From NCBI RefSeq assembly GCF_019443505.1, contig NZ_CP080377.1, forward strand, positions 3,782,001 to 3,846,000: a DNA stretch of 64,000 nt. The letters run 5' to 3'. This DNA comes from Janthinobacterium sp. PAMC25594. GTDB taxonomy: Bacteria > Pseudomonadota > Gammaproteobacteria > Burkholderiales > Burkholderiaceae_D. Positions 1-7,686 of this stretch are shown in pieces. Both the position numbers and the translations under genes were made by a program. Position 1 is the first letter of the stretch. Each line of letters opens with the position of its first letter. The notes beneath the pieces are model-generated. The model made no database searches. It was not told the origin of the DNA and saw only the letters and a program-made list of their open reading frames with translations.

Positions 1-272
1 CCGAACGGCACGGCCAGCCACAGCAGGTAGGGACGGTAACGGCCTGCGGCAAAGCTGTAGCGGTCCGTGATCTGGCCCATGCCCAGGTCGGCGATGGCGC
101 CGATGACTTTCACGGCCACGAACAGCAGGGCCAGGTCCGTGGTTTTCAAGCCATAGATATCGGTATAGAAAAAGGTGATGATCAACATCATCGACGAGAT
201 GACGACATTGAGCGCCATGTCGCCGGCGCCGAAGCCGACCTTTTCAACGGTGGATAATTTTTGCGTCTCCAT
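1..272 (-). CDS. GPH-family sugar:cation symporter (MelB-like MFS), N-terminal part
   Basis: The gene runs off the left edge; only the first 90 codons are visible. The start at 272 gives METQKLSTVEKVGFGAGD, the usual opening of glycoside-pentoside-hexuronide symporters, followed by a first membrane helix (about residues 13-36) and an RYRPY motif (79-82) like the GRFRPY loop of MelB. By family knowledge these are inner-membrane proteins that import sugars with H+ or Na+. It lies 194 bp downstream of a TonB-dependent receptor on the same strand, which suggests a shared carbohydrate-uptake locus. Oddity: where MelB has WDAIND with two cation-site aspartates, this protein has IGAIAD (57-62), so the first acidic residue is missing. 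Substrate is unknown. Confidence 0.85.
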   Translation of the reverse strand, partial: METQKLSTVEKVGFGAGDMALNVVISSMMLIITFFYTDIYGLKTTDLALLFVAVKVIGAIADLGMGQITDRYSFAAGRYRPYLLWLAVPF

Positions 273-384
273 GCTTTCCGTCCATTCTTTTGATGATGAA
301 TCGTGTCTGACTGCCTAACTGCAACGCAAGGGGCGCTGCCGGCCGAAACCATGGCAACGCCCTTGGATACTGCTTTTTTCACTC

Positions 385-472
385 ATGTAAAACGTTCAGG
401 GCAAGGCGCGTTGCCGAAGACAGTACGAGGAGTACGGCGAGGCAATGCAACGCAGCCATGGACGTTTTACAT
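385..472. repeat. 88-bp palindromic intergenic repeat (family C)
   Basis: Perfect 11-bp inverted arms, ATGTAAAACGT at 385-395 and ACGTTTTACAT at 462-472, enclose a GC-rich interior with a smaller palindrome (GTAC-GAGGA-GTAC) in the middle. There is no T-run, so it does not look like a simple terminator. The right arm overlaps the end of the TonB receptor gene and, read on the minus strand, supplies its final ATG-TAA. The design resembles the REP/MITE-type palindromes that are numerous in beta- and gammaproteobacteria; copy number cannot be judged from one window. Confidence 0.7.
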
Positions 473-3121
473 TTTCCAGCGCAGTGATAACCCTACCGTG
501 CGGTCATAACGGCGCGTATCGCGCGCATACACGCCCGGCTCGTTCCAGTAATCCTTGAACTTGGTATCGAGCAAGTTATTCCCATCGAGGGTCACGGTGA
601 ACTGTTCGTTGATCTTGTACGACAGCGATCCGTCAAGCTGCGCCGTCGGCGCCACTTTCAAGTCCAGGCCCGGGCCGCCCTGGTTGTAGCTGTCGATGAA
701 TTTCGAGCGCCAGTTGTAGGCCAGGCGGCCCGACCACGCATCTTTTTCGTACAGCAACACCAGGTTGTAGGCATAGCGCGACACGCCCGTGATGGCATGG
801 CTGCCCGTCTCATCGTCGGTGCTGCCGCTCATGTAGGTGCCGTTCGCTTGCAAGCCCAGGCCACTCAACAGGCCCGGCAAGCCGTCATAAAACTGCTGGT
901 AGCCGATTTCCAGGCCTTGCAGCTTGCCGGCGCCCGTGTTGTACGGGCGGTCCACGTCGTAGGCCTTGCCGGCGATGGTTTCGCTGGCAATGCGTTGCTG
1001 GATATAGCCGTCGAACTTGTGGTGGAACACGGTGGCCGTCACGGAACCGGCCGGCGCGAAATACCATTCCAGTGCGGCATCAACATTGTCGCCCGTCACC
1101 GGTTTCAAATTCGGATTGCCGCCCGCGCCCGTCGCCTTCACCGTTTCCGTCGAGTTGACGAGGGCCACGCCCGGGTTCAACTGTGCAAAGCCGGGGCGGC
1201 TGATGGTGCGGCCCGCCGCAAAGCGGCCCACCAGGTCGGCGCGCAGCTTGATTTTCAAGGCTACGCTGGGCAGCACGTCGGTGCTGGCCGTGTCGCTGAT
1301 GACGGGCGTGTAGACGCCATCCTGCGAACTGTTGCCTTGCAGGCTTTGTTCGGTGCGCACGACGCGCACGCCCACGGTGCCATCGACGGGGTAGGCGCCC
1401 AGCTTGAAGGCGATCTTCGCCTTGGTATAGATCGAATACGTCTTTTCCGTATCCTTGAAGAAGGAGCCTGGATCCATGGCGCGCGCCGCGCCGCTGCCCG
1501 TGACGGCTTGGCGGATGGTCCCCGTGTTATTGAGCAGGAAGCTGGCGCACGGCGTGTACCACTGCTTCAAGCCATAGTCGGGACCGCCGCCGGACATCGG
1601 TTCCGACAGGCAATTCAAACCGGGAATCGAGGTCACGCTCTGGCGGCCGAACGGAAACGCGGCGCCGGACACGTCCGGTGCTTCCGCATTGCCCTCGAAG
1701 CTCTTGATCGATTCGGCTTCGCGCTTCACGCCGCGCACGCCGACGCTGATTTCCTTGAAAAAGCCGCCTGAGCTCGGCGTGTACGCGAGGTCCGCGCGCA
1801 CATCGTTCGAGCTGCCCTTGTCTTCGCCGTAGCGGTCGAAAAAGCCCTTCAGATAGTAGTTCGACGGGTCTCGCAGATCGATGCCCGTGTAGTCGACGTG
1901 CAGGGTGCCGTTCTGGTTGGTATTGATGGTGGCGTTCGGCACGACGGTGATGGCGTCGAGAATCGGATTGCGCCAGGCATAGGTGCTTTTGGTGCTGGCC
2001 ACTTCCGACGTGAAGCGCCATTCCGGGTTGATATCCCACAAGCCGCCCACGGCGAACTGCTGCGTCTTCGTCTGGTTCTTGTTCGCCTGCGTCGACATGA
2101 TGGTGTTGACGTTGGTCGAGGTCAGCGTTTGCAGCTGGTTGCTGCCGGCAATCCTGGTGGCCGAGACGGGCGTGCCCCACCATGGCAAGCCGACGAAGTA
2201 GTCGGACTCGGCGTCGAGCAGGAAGCGCGTGGCCATGCCTTCCGCGTACAGTTCGATATCGGCGTTCGGACGCCATTGCAGCACGGCATTGGCGGTGCTG
2301 CGGCGGCGGTCGCCCTTGATCGGCAACAAGCCCACCTGGTCCGGCCCCGTCAAACCCGGCGACAGGAAACTTTTATCCACGGGCGCCGTACTGAACGCGC
2401 GTTCCTCATGGTAACGGTGTTGCTGCTGCGACAAGCCCAGCAGCGCGCCCACTTCGCCGATGCCCGTCTTCCAGCGGTTCGACAGCATGCCGCTGATATT
2501 CGGGTCGGTGGCTTTCGACTTGTCGCTGTAGACGGCGCGCGTGTTCACGCTGGCCGTGAAATCCTTGAAGTCGAACGGGCGGTTCGTGCGCACGTCGATG
2601 ATGCCGGCCACGCCGCCTTCGACCTGGTCGGCGCCCTGCGATTTGTACACGTCGACGCGCTGCAGCATGGTGGCGGGAATGTCGGCCAGATTGACGTAGC
2701 GGCCCGTGGTGGTGAACAGTTCGCGGCCATTGAGCAGGGTCGTGACATCGCGCAAGCCACGGATCATGACGGCGCTCGCTTCGCCCGAATCGCGGCGGAT
2801 CTGGATGCCGGAAATGCGCGCCAGGGTTTCGGCCACGTTGTTGTCAGGGAATTTGCCGATGTCGTCGGCCACGATGGAATCGATGACCTGGTCCGAACGC
2901 ATCTTGATCTGCTGGGAATTCTGCGCCGAGCGGCGCACGCCGCTGACGGTCACCACCGACACTTCCGCCGCAGGCTCGGTACCGGCATCGGCCGCCACCG
3001 CGTCCTGCGCCCAGACCGAAGCCGTGCTCAGCAGGCCGATACCGGCCAATGCCGCAACGGCTGCCTTCAAAATGAATGGACGAGGGAAAGTGGCCGCGAG
3101 CGGGCCGGTGGCGTTGCGCAT
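467..3121 (-). CDS. TonB-dependent receptor, Caulobacter/Xanthomonas carbohydrate type
   Basis: Outer-membrane gated channel of about 884 aa powered by TonB-ExbBD. A signal peptide (residues 1-38, cut after SVWA) is followed by a TonB-box-like VVTVSG (56-61), a plug domain (KFPDNNVAETLARISGIQI, RGLRDVTTLLNGRE) and a large beta-barrel. The plug wording is typical of the TonB-Xanth-Caul subfamily, which usually takes up oligosaccharides; the sugar symporter downstream supports that. Start: GGAG lies 7 nt before the ATG at 3121 and 4 nt before the ATG at 3124; longer starts have no ribosome site. Oddity: the protein ends RWKM rather than with the usual aromatic residue, because a palindromic repeat overlaps the last codons. 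Substrate is not identifiable. Confidence 0.9.
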   Translation of the reverse strand: MRNATGPLAATFPRPFILKAAVAALAGIGLLSTASVWAQDAVAADAGTEPAAEVSVVTVSGVRRSAQNSQQIKMRSDQVIDSIVADDIGKFPDNNVAETLARISGIQIRRDSGEASAVMIRGLRDVTTLLNGRELFTTTGRYVNLADIPATMLQRVDVYKSQGADQVEGGVAGIIDVRTNRPFDFKDFTASVNTRAVYSDKSKATDPNISGMLSNRWKTGIGEVGALLGLSQQQHRYHEERAFSTAPVDKSFLSPGLTGPDQVGLLPIKGDRRRSTANAVLQWRPNADIELYAEGMATRFLLDAESDYFVGLPWWGTPVSATRIAGSNQLQTLTSTNVNTIMSTQANKNQTKTQQFAVGGLWDINPEWRFTSEVASTKSTYAWRNPILDAITVVPNATINTNQNGTLHVDYTGIDLRDPSNYYLKGFFDRYGEDKGSSNDVRADLAYTPSSGGFFKEISVGVRGVKREAESIKSFEGNAEAPDVSGAAFPFGRQSVTSIPGLNCLSEPMSGGGPDYGLKQWYTPCASFLLNNTGTIRQAVTGSGAARAMDPGSFFKDTEKTYSIYTKAKIAFKLGAYPVDGTVGVRVVRTEQSLQGNSSQDGVYTPVISDTASTDVLPSVALKIKLRADLVGRFAAGRTISRPGFAQLNPGVALVNSTETVKATGAGGNPNLKPVTGDNVDAALEWYFAPAGSVTATVFHHKFDGYIQQRIASETIAGKAYDVDRPYNTGAGKLQGLEIGYQQFYDGLPGLLSGLGLQANGTYMSGSTDDETGSHAITGVSRYAYNLVLLYEKDAWSGRLAYNWRSKFIDSYNQGGPGLDLKVAPTAQLDGSLSYKINEQFTVTLDGNNLLDTKFKDYWNEPGVYARDTRRYDRTVGLSLRWKM

Positions 3122-3124
3122 CAT

Positions 3125-3592
3125 GAATCTCCAGATATTGTATTGATATTGTTGTACCGCTTGCATGTCGTGCGCATGCTCGGCGTTTATCTTAGGGGCT
3201 GGGCGATAATCTCTCCAATCAATTTTTCCACTGTTTCGATATCAATTTTGATATCGGTGGCTGGGGGACTTTGGAGGTCGTAAACAGACAACGGCAGGGG
3301 CGTCAGAGGAAAGAAAGTGACAGGATGGACGAATACGGAAGAATGCGCCGGGGGCCTGACGAAAGTCGAGCCCTTCCCGGTGGGAGACATGCTCAGGGAA
3401 AACGGCGGCATCGACTCGAAGAGAGCGGACCGGGAGGCATATGTGCTAACGGGCGGAGTCTTGATCAGGGGCCAGAATCTGGTCTCGTTGGAAGCGGCGA
3501 CATAAACCGCACCTCACGGTAGCGGAATAACAGCTGGAGCGCGGCATGAAATACCACGTGCCGCTCACATCTGGGCACGCGGCGCATGCAAT
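3125..3592. other. Intergenic region upstream of the TonB receptor
   Basis: 468 bp without a convincing gene. It holds the perfect palindrome at 3237-3256. A 62-codon GTG-initiated reading frame on the plus strand (3317-3505), preceded by GAGGAAAG, is possible but resembles nothing I recognise. Reading frames in the other directions look accidental. I could not identify a convincing promoter. Confidence 0.5.
3237..3256. promoter_or_regulatory. Candidate operator upstream of the TonB receptor
   Basis: CGATATCAA-TT-TTGATATCG is a perfect 9-bp inverted repeat with a 2-bp spacer, 116 bp upstream of the receptor start. It has no T-run and sits in a promoter-sized gap, so a dimeric regulator site is the simplest reading. 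The regulator is not in the window and the family is unknown. Confidence 0.5.
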
Positions 3593-4114
3593 TTATGCAG
3601 GTTTGTAGCGCAAGGTTTTCTTGATTATTTTGCCGTTAACCAAGTAAATGCTCATTTCCGTCTCGCTGAAAGGTTCGGAATCGACACAAATATAAACGTC
3701 TTTTTCACCAAGTGAGCCAACACTGCCATTACACAAACGCAGTTGACTGCTATCGCTCAATTCCACGCGTATAACATCCGCGCTACCCGCCGAGACACAG
3801 CTGCTGCGTGTCGAACATCTAGCCGACAGCATCCCGCCGCCGCTTTCGGTCGCCAGATGCACCTGCTCCGTCTTGCTGGCACGTGCGGCAATCTCAAAAA
3901 CCGGTAGCGCCACCAGCTCCAGGCGCTGTTGCTGAGTCAGCTTGAAAAACGCCTCATTTTGAGCAAAGGTGAATCCACGCGCCATGATACCACTGTCCGG
4001 CGGCGTGATCACCGCAGGTTTCTCTGGCGCAGCAGAAGAAGAAGAGCCACCGCCGCCGCAAGCAGCCAATAACAACGCCGCCGTTCCCATACCAATCAAT
4101 GATTTTAAATTCAA
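3593..4114 (-). CDS. Small secreted lipoprotein of unknown function
   Basis: A 173-aa protein with a lipoprotein signal: hydrophobic stretch then LLLAAC followed by GGGGSSSS, so it should be lipidated at the cysteine and anchored to a membrane facing the periplasm. The mature part has about 145 residues and four cysteines (RCSTRSSC, LRLCNG, YICVDS) that could form disulfides. Start choice: a TTG at 4114 has AGGA 7 nt upstream and gives a compact signal peptide; the ATG at 4138 has no ribosome site and adds eight hydrophilic residues. No domain is recognised. It stands alone between an intergenic repeat region and the left end of the integrated element. Confidence 0.7.
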   Translation of the reverse strand: MNLKSLIGMGTAALLLAACGGGGSSSSAAPEKPAVITPPDSGIMARGFTFAQNEAFFKLTQQQRLELVALPVFEIAARASKTEQVHLATESGGGMLSARCSTRSSCVSAGSADVIRVELSDSSQLRLCNGSVGSLGEKDVYICVDSEPFSETEMSIYLVNGKIIKKTLRYKPA

Positions 4115-4150
4115 TTTATTTTCCTGTTCCCTGTACATGAATCAATACTA

Positions 4151-4176
4151 AAAAGGGACTGGCCCAGCCAGTTCTT
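4151..4176 (-). terminator. Rho-independent terminator, minus strand
   Basis: Read on the minus strand, ACTGGC-TGG-GCCAGT is followed by CCCTTTTT. It lies on the chromosomal side of the left attachment site, in the orientation of the tRNA-Arg gene. It may therefore have terminated that tRNA before the element inserted between them; this is an inference. Confidence 0.55.
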
Positions 4177-4349
4177 CCCGTCTTCTCGTATTTAATATTT
4201 TCTCAATATCAAATTATTAGTGCAGGATAGCAATATTTATTTAAAAATCAAAACTGGCATGGCAATGCAAGACGCTGCGGTACAGGTATCCCGTACGCTG
4301 ATTGGCCTGCGGACCATACGGATGATGTCGAATCTTGAAGGAAAAATCT

Positions 4350-4397
4350 TGGTGCGGCTGGCGGGGATCGAACCCACGACCCTTGGCTTCGGAGGCC
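4350..4397 (-). repeat. Left attachment site: displaced 3' half of tRNA-Arg
   Basis: 48 bp identical to 11287-11334, covering the encoded CCA, acceptor 3' strand, T arm, variable loop and anticodon stem-loop (anticodon CCG). The sequence diverges immediately beyond 4397, so no functional tRNA is encoded here. It marks the left boundary of the element. Confidence 0.92.
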
Positions 4398-4446
4398 CAA
4401 ATTAGCACTAGCATCCATGGGCCTTAGCGAGATATTCCACCTTTAT

Positions 4447-4464
4447 TGGCACAATTTTGGCACA
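4447..4464. repeat. Left copy of an 18-bp putative integrase arm site
   Basis: TGGCACAATTTTGGCACA is present here and again, in the same orientation, at 11185-11202, close to the two att cores and inside the element. It contains TTGGCACA-like half-sites. Position and duplication fit integrase or excisionase arm-type binding sites. Confidence 0.6.
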
Positions 4465-4498
4465 CTGTTGCCTCATTTCAATGCTGCCAATAAACACT

Positions 4499-5479
4499 AT
4501 GCCCACCATCCGTAAAAAAGGCGAAGGCCAGTACCACGTACAAATTCGCAAGCGCGGCTACCCGACCCAGACCAAAACCTTCACCAAGGAAGCTGACGCC
4601 AGGCGCTGGGCAATCATCATCGAGTCCGAAATGGAACGCGGCGTGTTCGTATCTCGCACCGAAGCCGAAGCGACACTCGTCAAAGACGTACTGCAACGAT
4701 TCGCTACCGAAATACTACCAACCAAGCGCAGCGAGCAGTCCGACAAATCTCGCATTAAGACCTTGACGGAAGCATTTGGGGATTACCGCTTGGCCAGTCT
4801 GAACTCAACGCAGGTCGCAAGGTTTCGTGACCAACGCTTGAAGGTTGTCGGGCCACAGTCCGTAATTCACGAAATCAATCTACTGAACCGGGTTCTTAAA
4901 ACCGCCACCATGGACTGGGGTATCGCTCTACCTGGTGGACTCCCAACTACCCAGGTACGCAAACCGACTAAGCCCCGTGGTCGGGATCGTAGGGTAACGG
5001 AAGAGGAAATTACCAAGATTCTCGAAATCACAGGCTCTGACGAGTTGCGAACGATTGTTACCTTAGCTGTCGAAACAGGTATGCGCCGGAGCGAACTGGC
5101 CTCGCTGACATGGGGCGAGATTGACTTGAAGAAACAGACCGCACATCTACCTAAAACAAAGACCGATGTACCTCGCAGTGTGCCACTATCGAAAGCTGCT
5201 ATCAAGTCGCTGGAAGACTTTGGTGTAAAGACTAAAGGACCCGTGTTTGAACTTCAAGCGGCGTCAATGAGTCAGGCCTTTGATCGCGCTTGCGAACCAC
5301 ATCGAGCCAACATAGTAGGCGCGCGCTTCCACGATCTACGACACGAAGCAACCAGCCGATTGTTCGAGAAGGGATTGAACGTAATGGAAGTAGCAGCGAT
5401 AACAGGACATAAAACTCTCGATATGTTAAAGCGCTATACCCATCTTCGAGCAGAGGATTTAGCTAAGAAACTTAATTAA
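4499..5479 (+). CDS. Tyrosine-type site-specific integrase
   Basis: A 326-aa phage integrase that would catalyse recombination between the tRNA-Arg site and the element. An N-terminal AP2-like arm-binding domain (about 1-60, with PTIRKKGEGQYHVQIRKRGY) and a SAM-like core-binding domain (60-150) precede the catalytic domain. Catalytic residues are visible: R196 in TGMRRSE, a lysine near 221, H278 and R281 in HDLRHE, H304 in GHKT, and Y313 in KRYTH. The start at 4499 gives the standard MPTIRKKGEG opening; an upstream frame extends to 4457 but crosses the putative arm site. The gene lies 100 bp inside the left att core, as usual for tRNA-integrating elements. Its end overlaps the convergent Doc-like gene by 8 bp. 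Confidence 0.95.
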   Translation: MPTIRKKGEGQYHVQIRKRGYPTQTKTFTKEADARRWAIIIESEMERGVFVSRTEAEATLVKDVLQRFATEILPTKRSEQSDKSRIKTLTEAFGDYRLASLNSTQVARFRDQRLKVVGPQSVIHEINLLNRVLKTATMDWGIALPGGLPTTQVRKPTKPRGRDRRVTEEEITKILEITGSDELRTIVTLAVETGMRRSELASLTWGEIDLKKQTAHLPKTKTDVPRSVPLSKAAIKSLEDFGVKTKGPVFELQAASMSQAFDRACEPHRANIVGARFHDLRHEATSRLFEKGLNVMEVAAITGHKTLDMLKRYTHLRAEDLAKKLN

Positions 5480-5933
5480 TTTCTTTATCTCGCTCAGCCT
5501 TTTCAAGTGCAGCTAGAATTCTCAGTTTTAATTCCTCGCTGTACTCCTCTTCATATATTAAACCACACAATATTTGTCTCAACAAATCTCTATCAATTAT
5601 ATTATCAGCCAACCAGACTGCAACGTTCTCCGTTTCGCTAATAAATCTTTTAACGACGTGCCCGAAACCATTAAGCTGCAAAAAATATGCGCTCAGAGCA
5701 ATGCCGGATCTTTTGTTTCCATCTGAAAAGGCATGATTTTTGTTGATCGAATAGAACAGATGCGTCAACTTATCTTCTAGCTCAGGATAATACAGTTCGT
5801 TTTGTATCATCTGAAGCGGACTCTCAAGCAAACCTTCATTTTCCATACCTGAGCGTCCGCCAGAATTGGCAATAATCCAGTCATGTACAGCAATCGCATG
5901 GATTTTGTCGAAATATATGAAATTATCGCCCAT
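5472..5933 (-). CDS. Doc/Fic-family toxin (death-on-curing)
   Basis: A 153-aa Fic-fold protein. The Doc-specific opening HDWIIANSGGRSGMENEG and the catalytic motif HAFSDGNKR (67-75) are intact. By family knowledge Doc phosphorylates EF-Tu and stops translation, while other Fic proteins AMP-ylate targets. It is translated 3 bp after the upstream DNA-binding gene, so the two are almost certainly co-transcribed. There is no Phd-type antitoxin; the neighbour is the likely partner. It may stabilise the element in the cell or act in phage exclusion, which is inferred from location. Base composition is AT-rich like the rest of the element. Confidence 0.88.
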   Translation of the reverse strand: MGDNFIYFDKIHAIAVHDWIIANSGGRSGMENEGLLESPLQMIQNELYYPELEDKLTHLFYSINKNHAFSDGNKRSGIALSAYFLQLNGFGHVVKRFISETENVAVWLADNIIDRDLLRQILCGLIYEEEYSEELKLRILAALEKAERDKEIN

Positions 5934-5936
5934 CAG

Positions 5937-6947
5937 TTATCGATCCTTAAGCCGCTTGAAGACCTCTAGTGTCTCTGGATCGGCCAATTGCTGCTCTAAC
6001 GACTTGCTTGCTTCTCCCAAGAAGCGCTCGAAATCTCCTTCGGGAACCGTCTGAATATAGGCTTCTAATTTTTCATGTAACGCATCACGGAACCCTTTAT
6101 CACGACTAGCCATCTTTGTGCGTGCATCTTCAATTATTGGCTTGAGATAGGGATTTTTATCGGCGCCATCAAGCATTGCATCGACCTCAACAGGTAAAAG
6201 TTTCCTACCTAACAAATGCGACTTATCTTTCATTTCGCATGCTAATCCATTCTCAATGCTGGCAATCGCTTTGAGAACTTCAGCATATAGAGTATCCCGA
6301 AGATTATCATGCGTTGCGAGTTTCAAAATTCGCTTATACTCGCTTGCGTTTTCTCGAAAAACCAATTGATAAATCTTATTTGTATAAACACCGAATTTCA
6401 TCGAGCCCATGTCTAAATAATTCGACAAAGCATCGGTGAACATTTTTCGATAGTTAAACTCTTGATACGCAGCTGGTAGATACTCGCGATCTCGTTGATT
6501 GATATATTTAGTATGACCGCCGGCTCTCTCAGCCATTACATCTATGACAATATCTAAGATTCGGCTACGCATCACACGAGCAGCATCACTTTCAGTTAGC
6601 AACATTGCAATGTTTAATGTTGCTCTAAAGGTAAATACGCCAAGCTGAGAGAGGGTACCGTAACCTGTTACGGTATCCCCCACTAAGTCCTTGAATTCTT
6701 TGAGTTTTTTCCCTTTTAGGACGACGTAGCCATTTGCTTTAAGTTCATCACCATAAGTAGACAGATATTTCTCAATAGTACTTTCGCTTACAGCGAACAT
6801 CGTAGCCAGCTGCTGCTTTGTGAAGAACGCTTCACCGCCGTATTGAACACCTGGCAGAGACAAGTGATCCTGTACTTTTTGACAAGCATAGCGATTGTTC
6901 AAAACATTTTGACGGTCACTCTGGGATGCGGTCAGATCATGGGCCAT
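5937..6947 (-). CDS. DNA-binding partner of the Doc-like toxin
   Basis: A 336-aa soluble protein. A helix-turn-helix-like stretch (about 40-75: FFTKQQLATMFAVSESTIEK) is followed by a region like the RhuM/KilA-N-type virulence proteins (TYGTLSQLGVFTFRA wording differs, but RDREYLPAAYQEFNYRKMF is typical of the group). The C-terminal part is helical and charged. Proteins of this size directly upstream of Doc/Fic genes are common in bacterial genomes and are presumed antitoxins or regulators. It is preceded by a 21-bp gap to a HigA-like gene and followed after 3 bp by the toxin, giving a three-gene unit. The antitoxin role is an inference from context. Confidence 0.72.
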   Translation of the reverse strand: MAHDLTASQSDRQNVLNNRYACQKVQDHLSLPGVQYGGEAFFTKQQLATMFAVSESTIEKYLSTYGDELKANGYVVLKGKKLKEFKDLVGDTVTGYGTLSQLGVFTFRATLNIAMLLTESDAARVMRSRILDIVIDVMAERAGGHTKYINQRDREYLPAAYQEFNYRKMFTDALSNYLDMGSMKFGVYTNKIYQLVFRENASEYKRILKLATHDNLRDTLYAEVLKAIASIENGLACEMKDKSHLLGRKLLPVEVDAMLDGADKNPYLKPIIEDARTKMASRDKGFRDALHEKLEAYIQTVPEGDFERFLGEASKSLEQQLADPETLEVFKRLKDR

Positions 6948-6968
6948 GCTATTCTCATTCGTTAAAAC

Positions 6969-7346
6969 TTACGGGAGAGACCATGGTATCTCTCCTGACA
7001 CGAAAGAGCCAGAGTAATACAGGCCATCGTCTATCGATTGAAGCTCAGTAACAGATAAGGGCTTAATCTGCTTGGCGATCACTTTTCCAACGGATATCTC
7101 GGCGTTACGAAGGTCGAAGGCACTTTGCAGGTTCAACCAGCCTTGAGCCTCGCTACCAAAATAGCGCTCTAGGCGAAGGGCTGTGTTAGCACTCACGCCA
7201 CGCGTGCCTTTGGTGATCTCGCTGAGACGCGAGTACGGAACATGCAGAGCCAAAGCCACAGCACGCACGCTGAGGCCCATGGGCTTGAGGTAGTCCTCCA
7301 CCAGGATCTCGCCTGGATGAACAGGACGCATACCGTTCTTGAACAT
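6969..7346 (-). CDS. HigA/VapI-family antitoxin-like DNA-binding protein
   Basis: A 125-aa protein opening with MRPVHPGEILVEDYLKPMGL, the signature of the HigA addiction-module family, and an XRE helix-turn-helix (about 25-60: VRAVALALHVPYSRLSEITK). Start at 7346 has GGAG 8 nt upstream. HigA normally follows a higB RNase gene, but no HigB-like frame lies upstream (7347-7686 holds structured DNA). The protein also carries a tail of about 25 residues beyond the usual HigA length. It heads a probable operon with the DNA-binding protein and Doc-like toxin, so it may be the autoregulator of that module. Orphan antitoxin is the alternative. Confidence 0.85.
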   Translation of the reverse strand: MFKNGMRPVHPGEILVEDYLKPMGLSVRAVALALHVPYSRLSEITKGTRGVSANTALRLERYFGSEAQGWLNLQSAFDLRNAEISVGKVIAKQIKPLSVTELQSIDDGLYYSGSFVSGEIPWSLP

Positions 7347-7686
7347 GATGAACTCCGTTTCTGCTATAGAGCCACGCCCCTAAGCATACGGAGCTCCAAA
7401 CTTACGACAACAACCGGCCGGCATCGTCGCTGGCCGGGACGACCGGCCAAAACGCTCCTACATGCCACCGTGAAGCAAAAAGGGTTCCGCTTCGCTCCAG
7501 CCCTCGCGGGCCTCAAATCGCCCTTTTTCCGGGACGCATATTCCATACCTAAGCGAGCCGGAAAAACGAAGTTCAGCTTTCTCGTGAACTCAATACAGGT
7601 CACAGCTGACCCGAGAAAGGCTACCAATGACCTAAGATGGGTCATACGTGACCTATATTGAGGTCATTGCTAATAGAACAGCCAAA
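7347..7686. other. Structured non-coding segment of the element
   Basis: No believable gene. It contains, from left to right: a GC-rich foldback (GGCCGG at 7416-7421 with CCGGCC at 7443-7448, inner TCGTC/GACGA); a large stem with arms AAAAAGGG (7477-7484) and CCCTTTTT (7521-7528) enclosing GCCC-TCGC-GGGC; a GTTCA/TGAAC hairpin near 7571; and an array of TGACC/GGTCA half-sites (7598-7666). The segment lies upstream of the HigA-like gene and downstream of the 145-aa gene. It could combine a terminator, a promoter/operator and a single-strand or packaging origin. Function is unproven. Confidence 0.6.
7598..7666. repeat. Array of TGACC/GGTCA half-sites
   Basis: Six half-sites in 69 bp: GGTCA at 7598, 7640 and 7662; TGACC at 7607, 7628 and 7649. 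The TGACC copies are exactly 21 bp apart, two helical turns, so they face the same side of the helix. Arrays like this serve as iterons of replication origins or as cooperative operators. It lies about 250 bp upstream of the HigA-like gene. Confidence 0.55.

Noticed and set aside
3317..3505. GTG-initiated 62-codon frame with a fair ribosome site
   Set aside because: No similarity I recognise, no conserved neighbour and atypical codon use for the genome. Kept only as a remark on the intergenic region.
4220..4405. Small open frame crossing the left att site
   Set aside because: Its second half is translated tRNA sequence (LAGIEPTTLGFG), a well-known artefact of reading tRNA-Arg antisense.
7364..7645. 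93-codon frame upstream of the HigA-like gene as a possible HigB
   Set aside because: It lacks the HigB RelE-like pattern and runs through the hairpin segment. I conclude HigB is missing.
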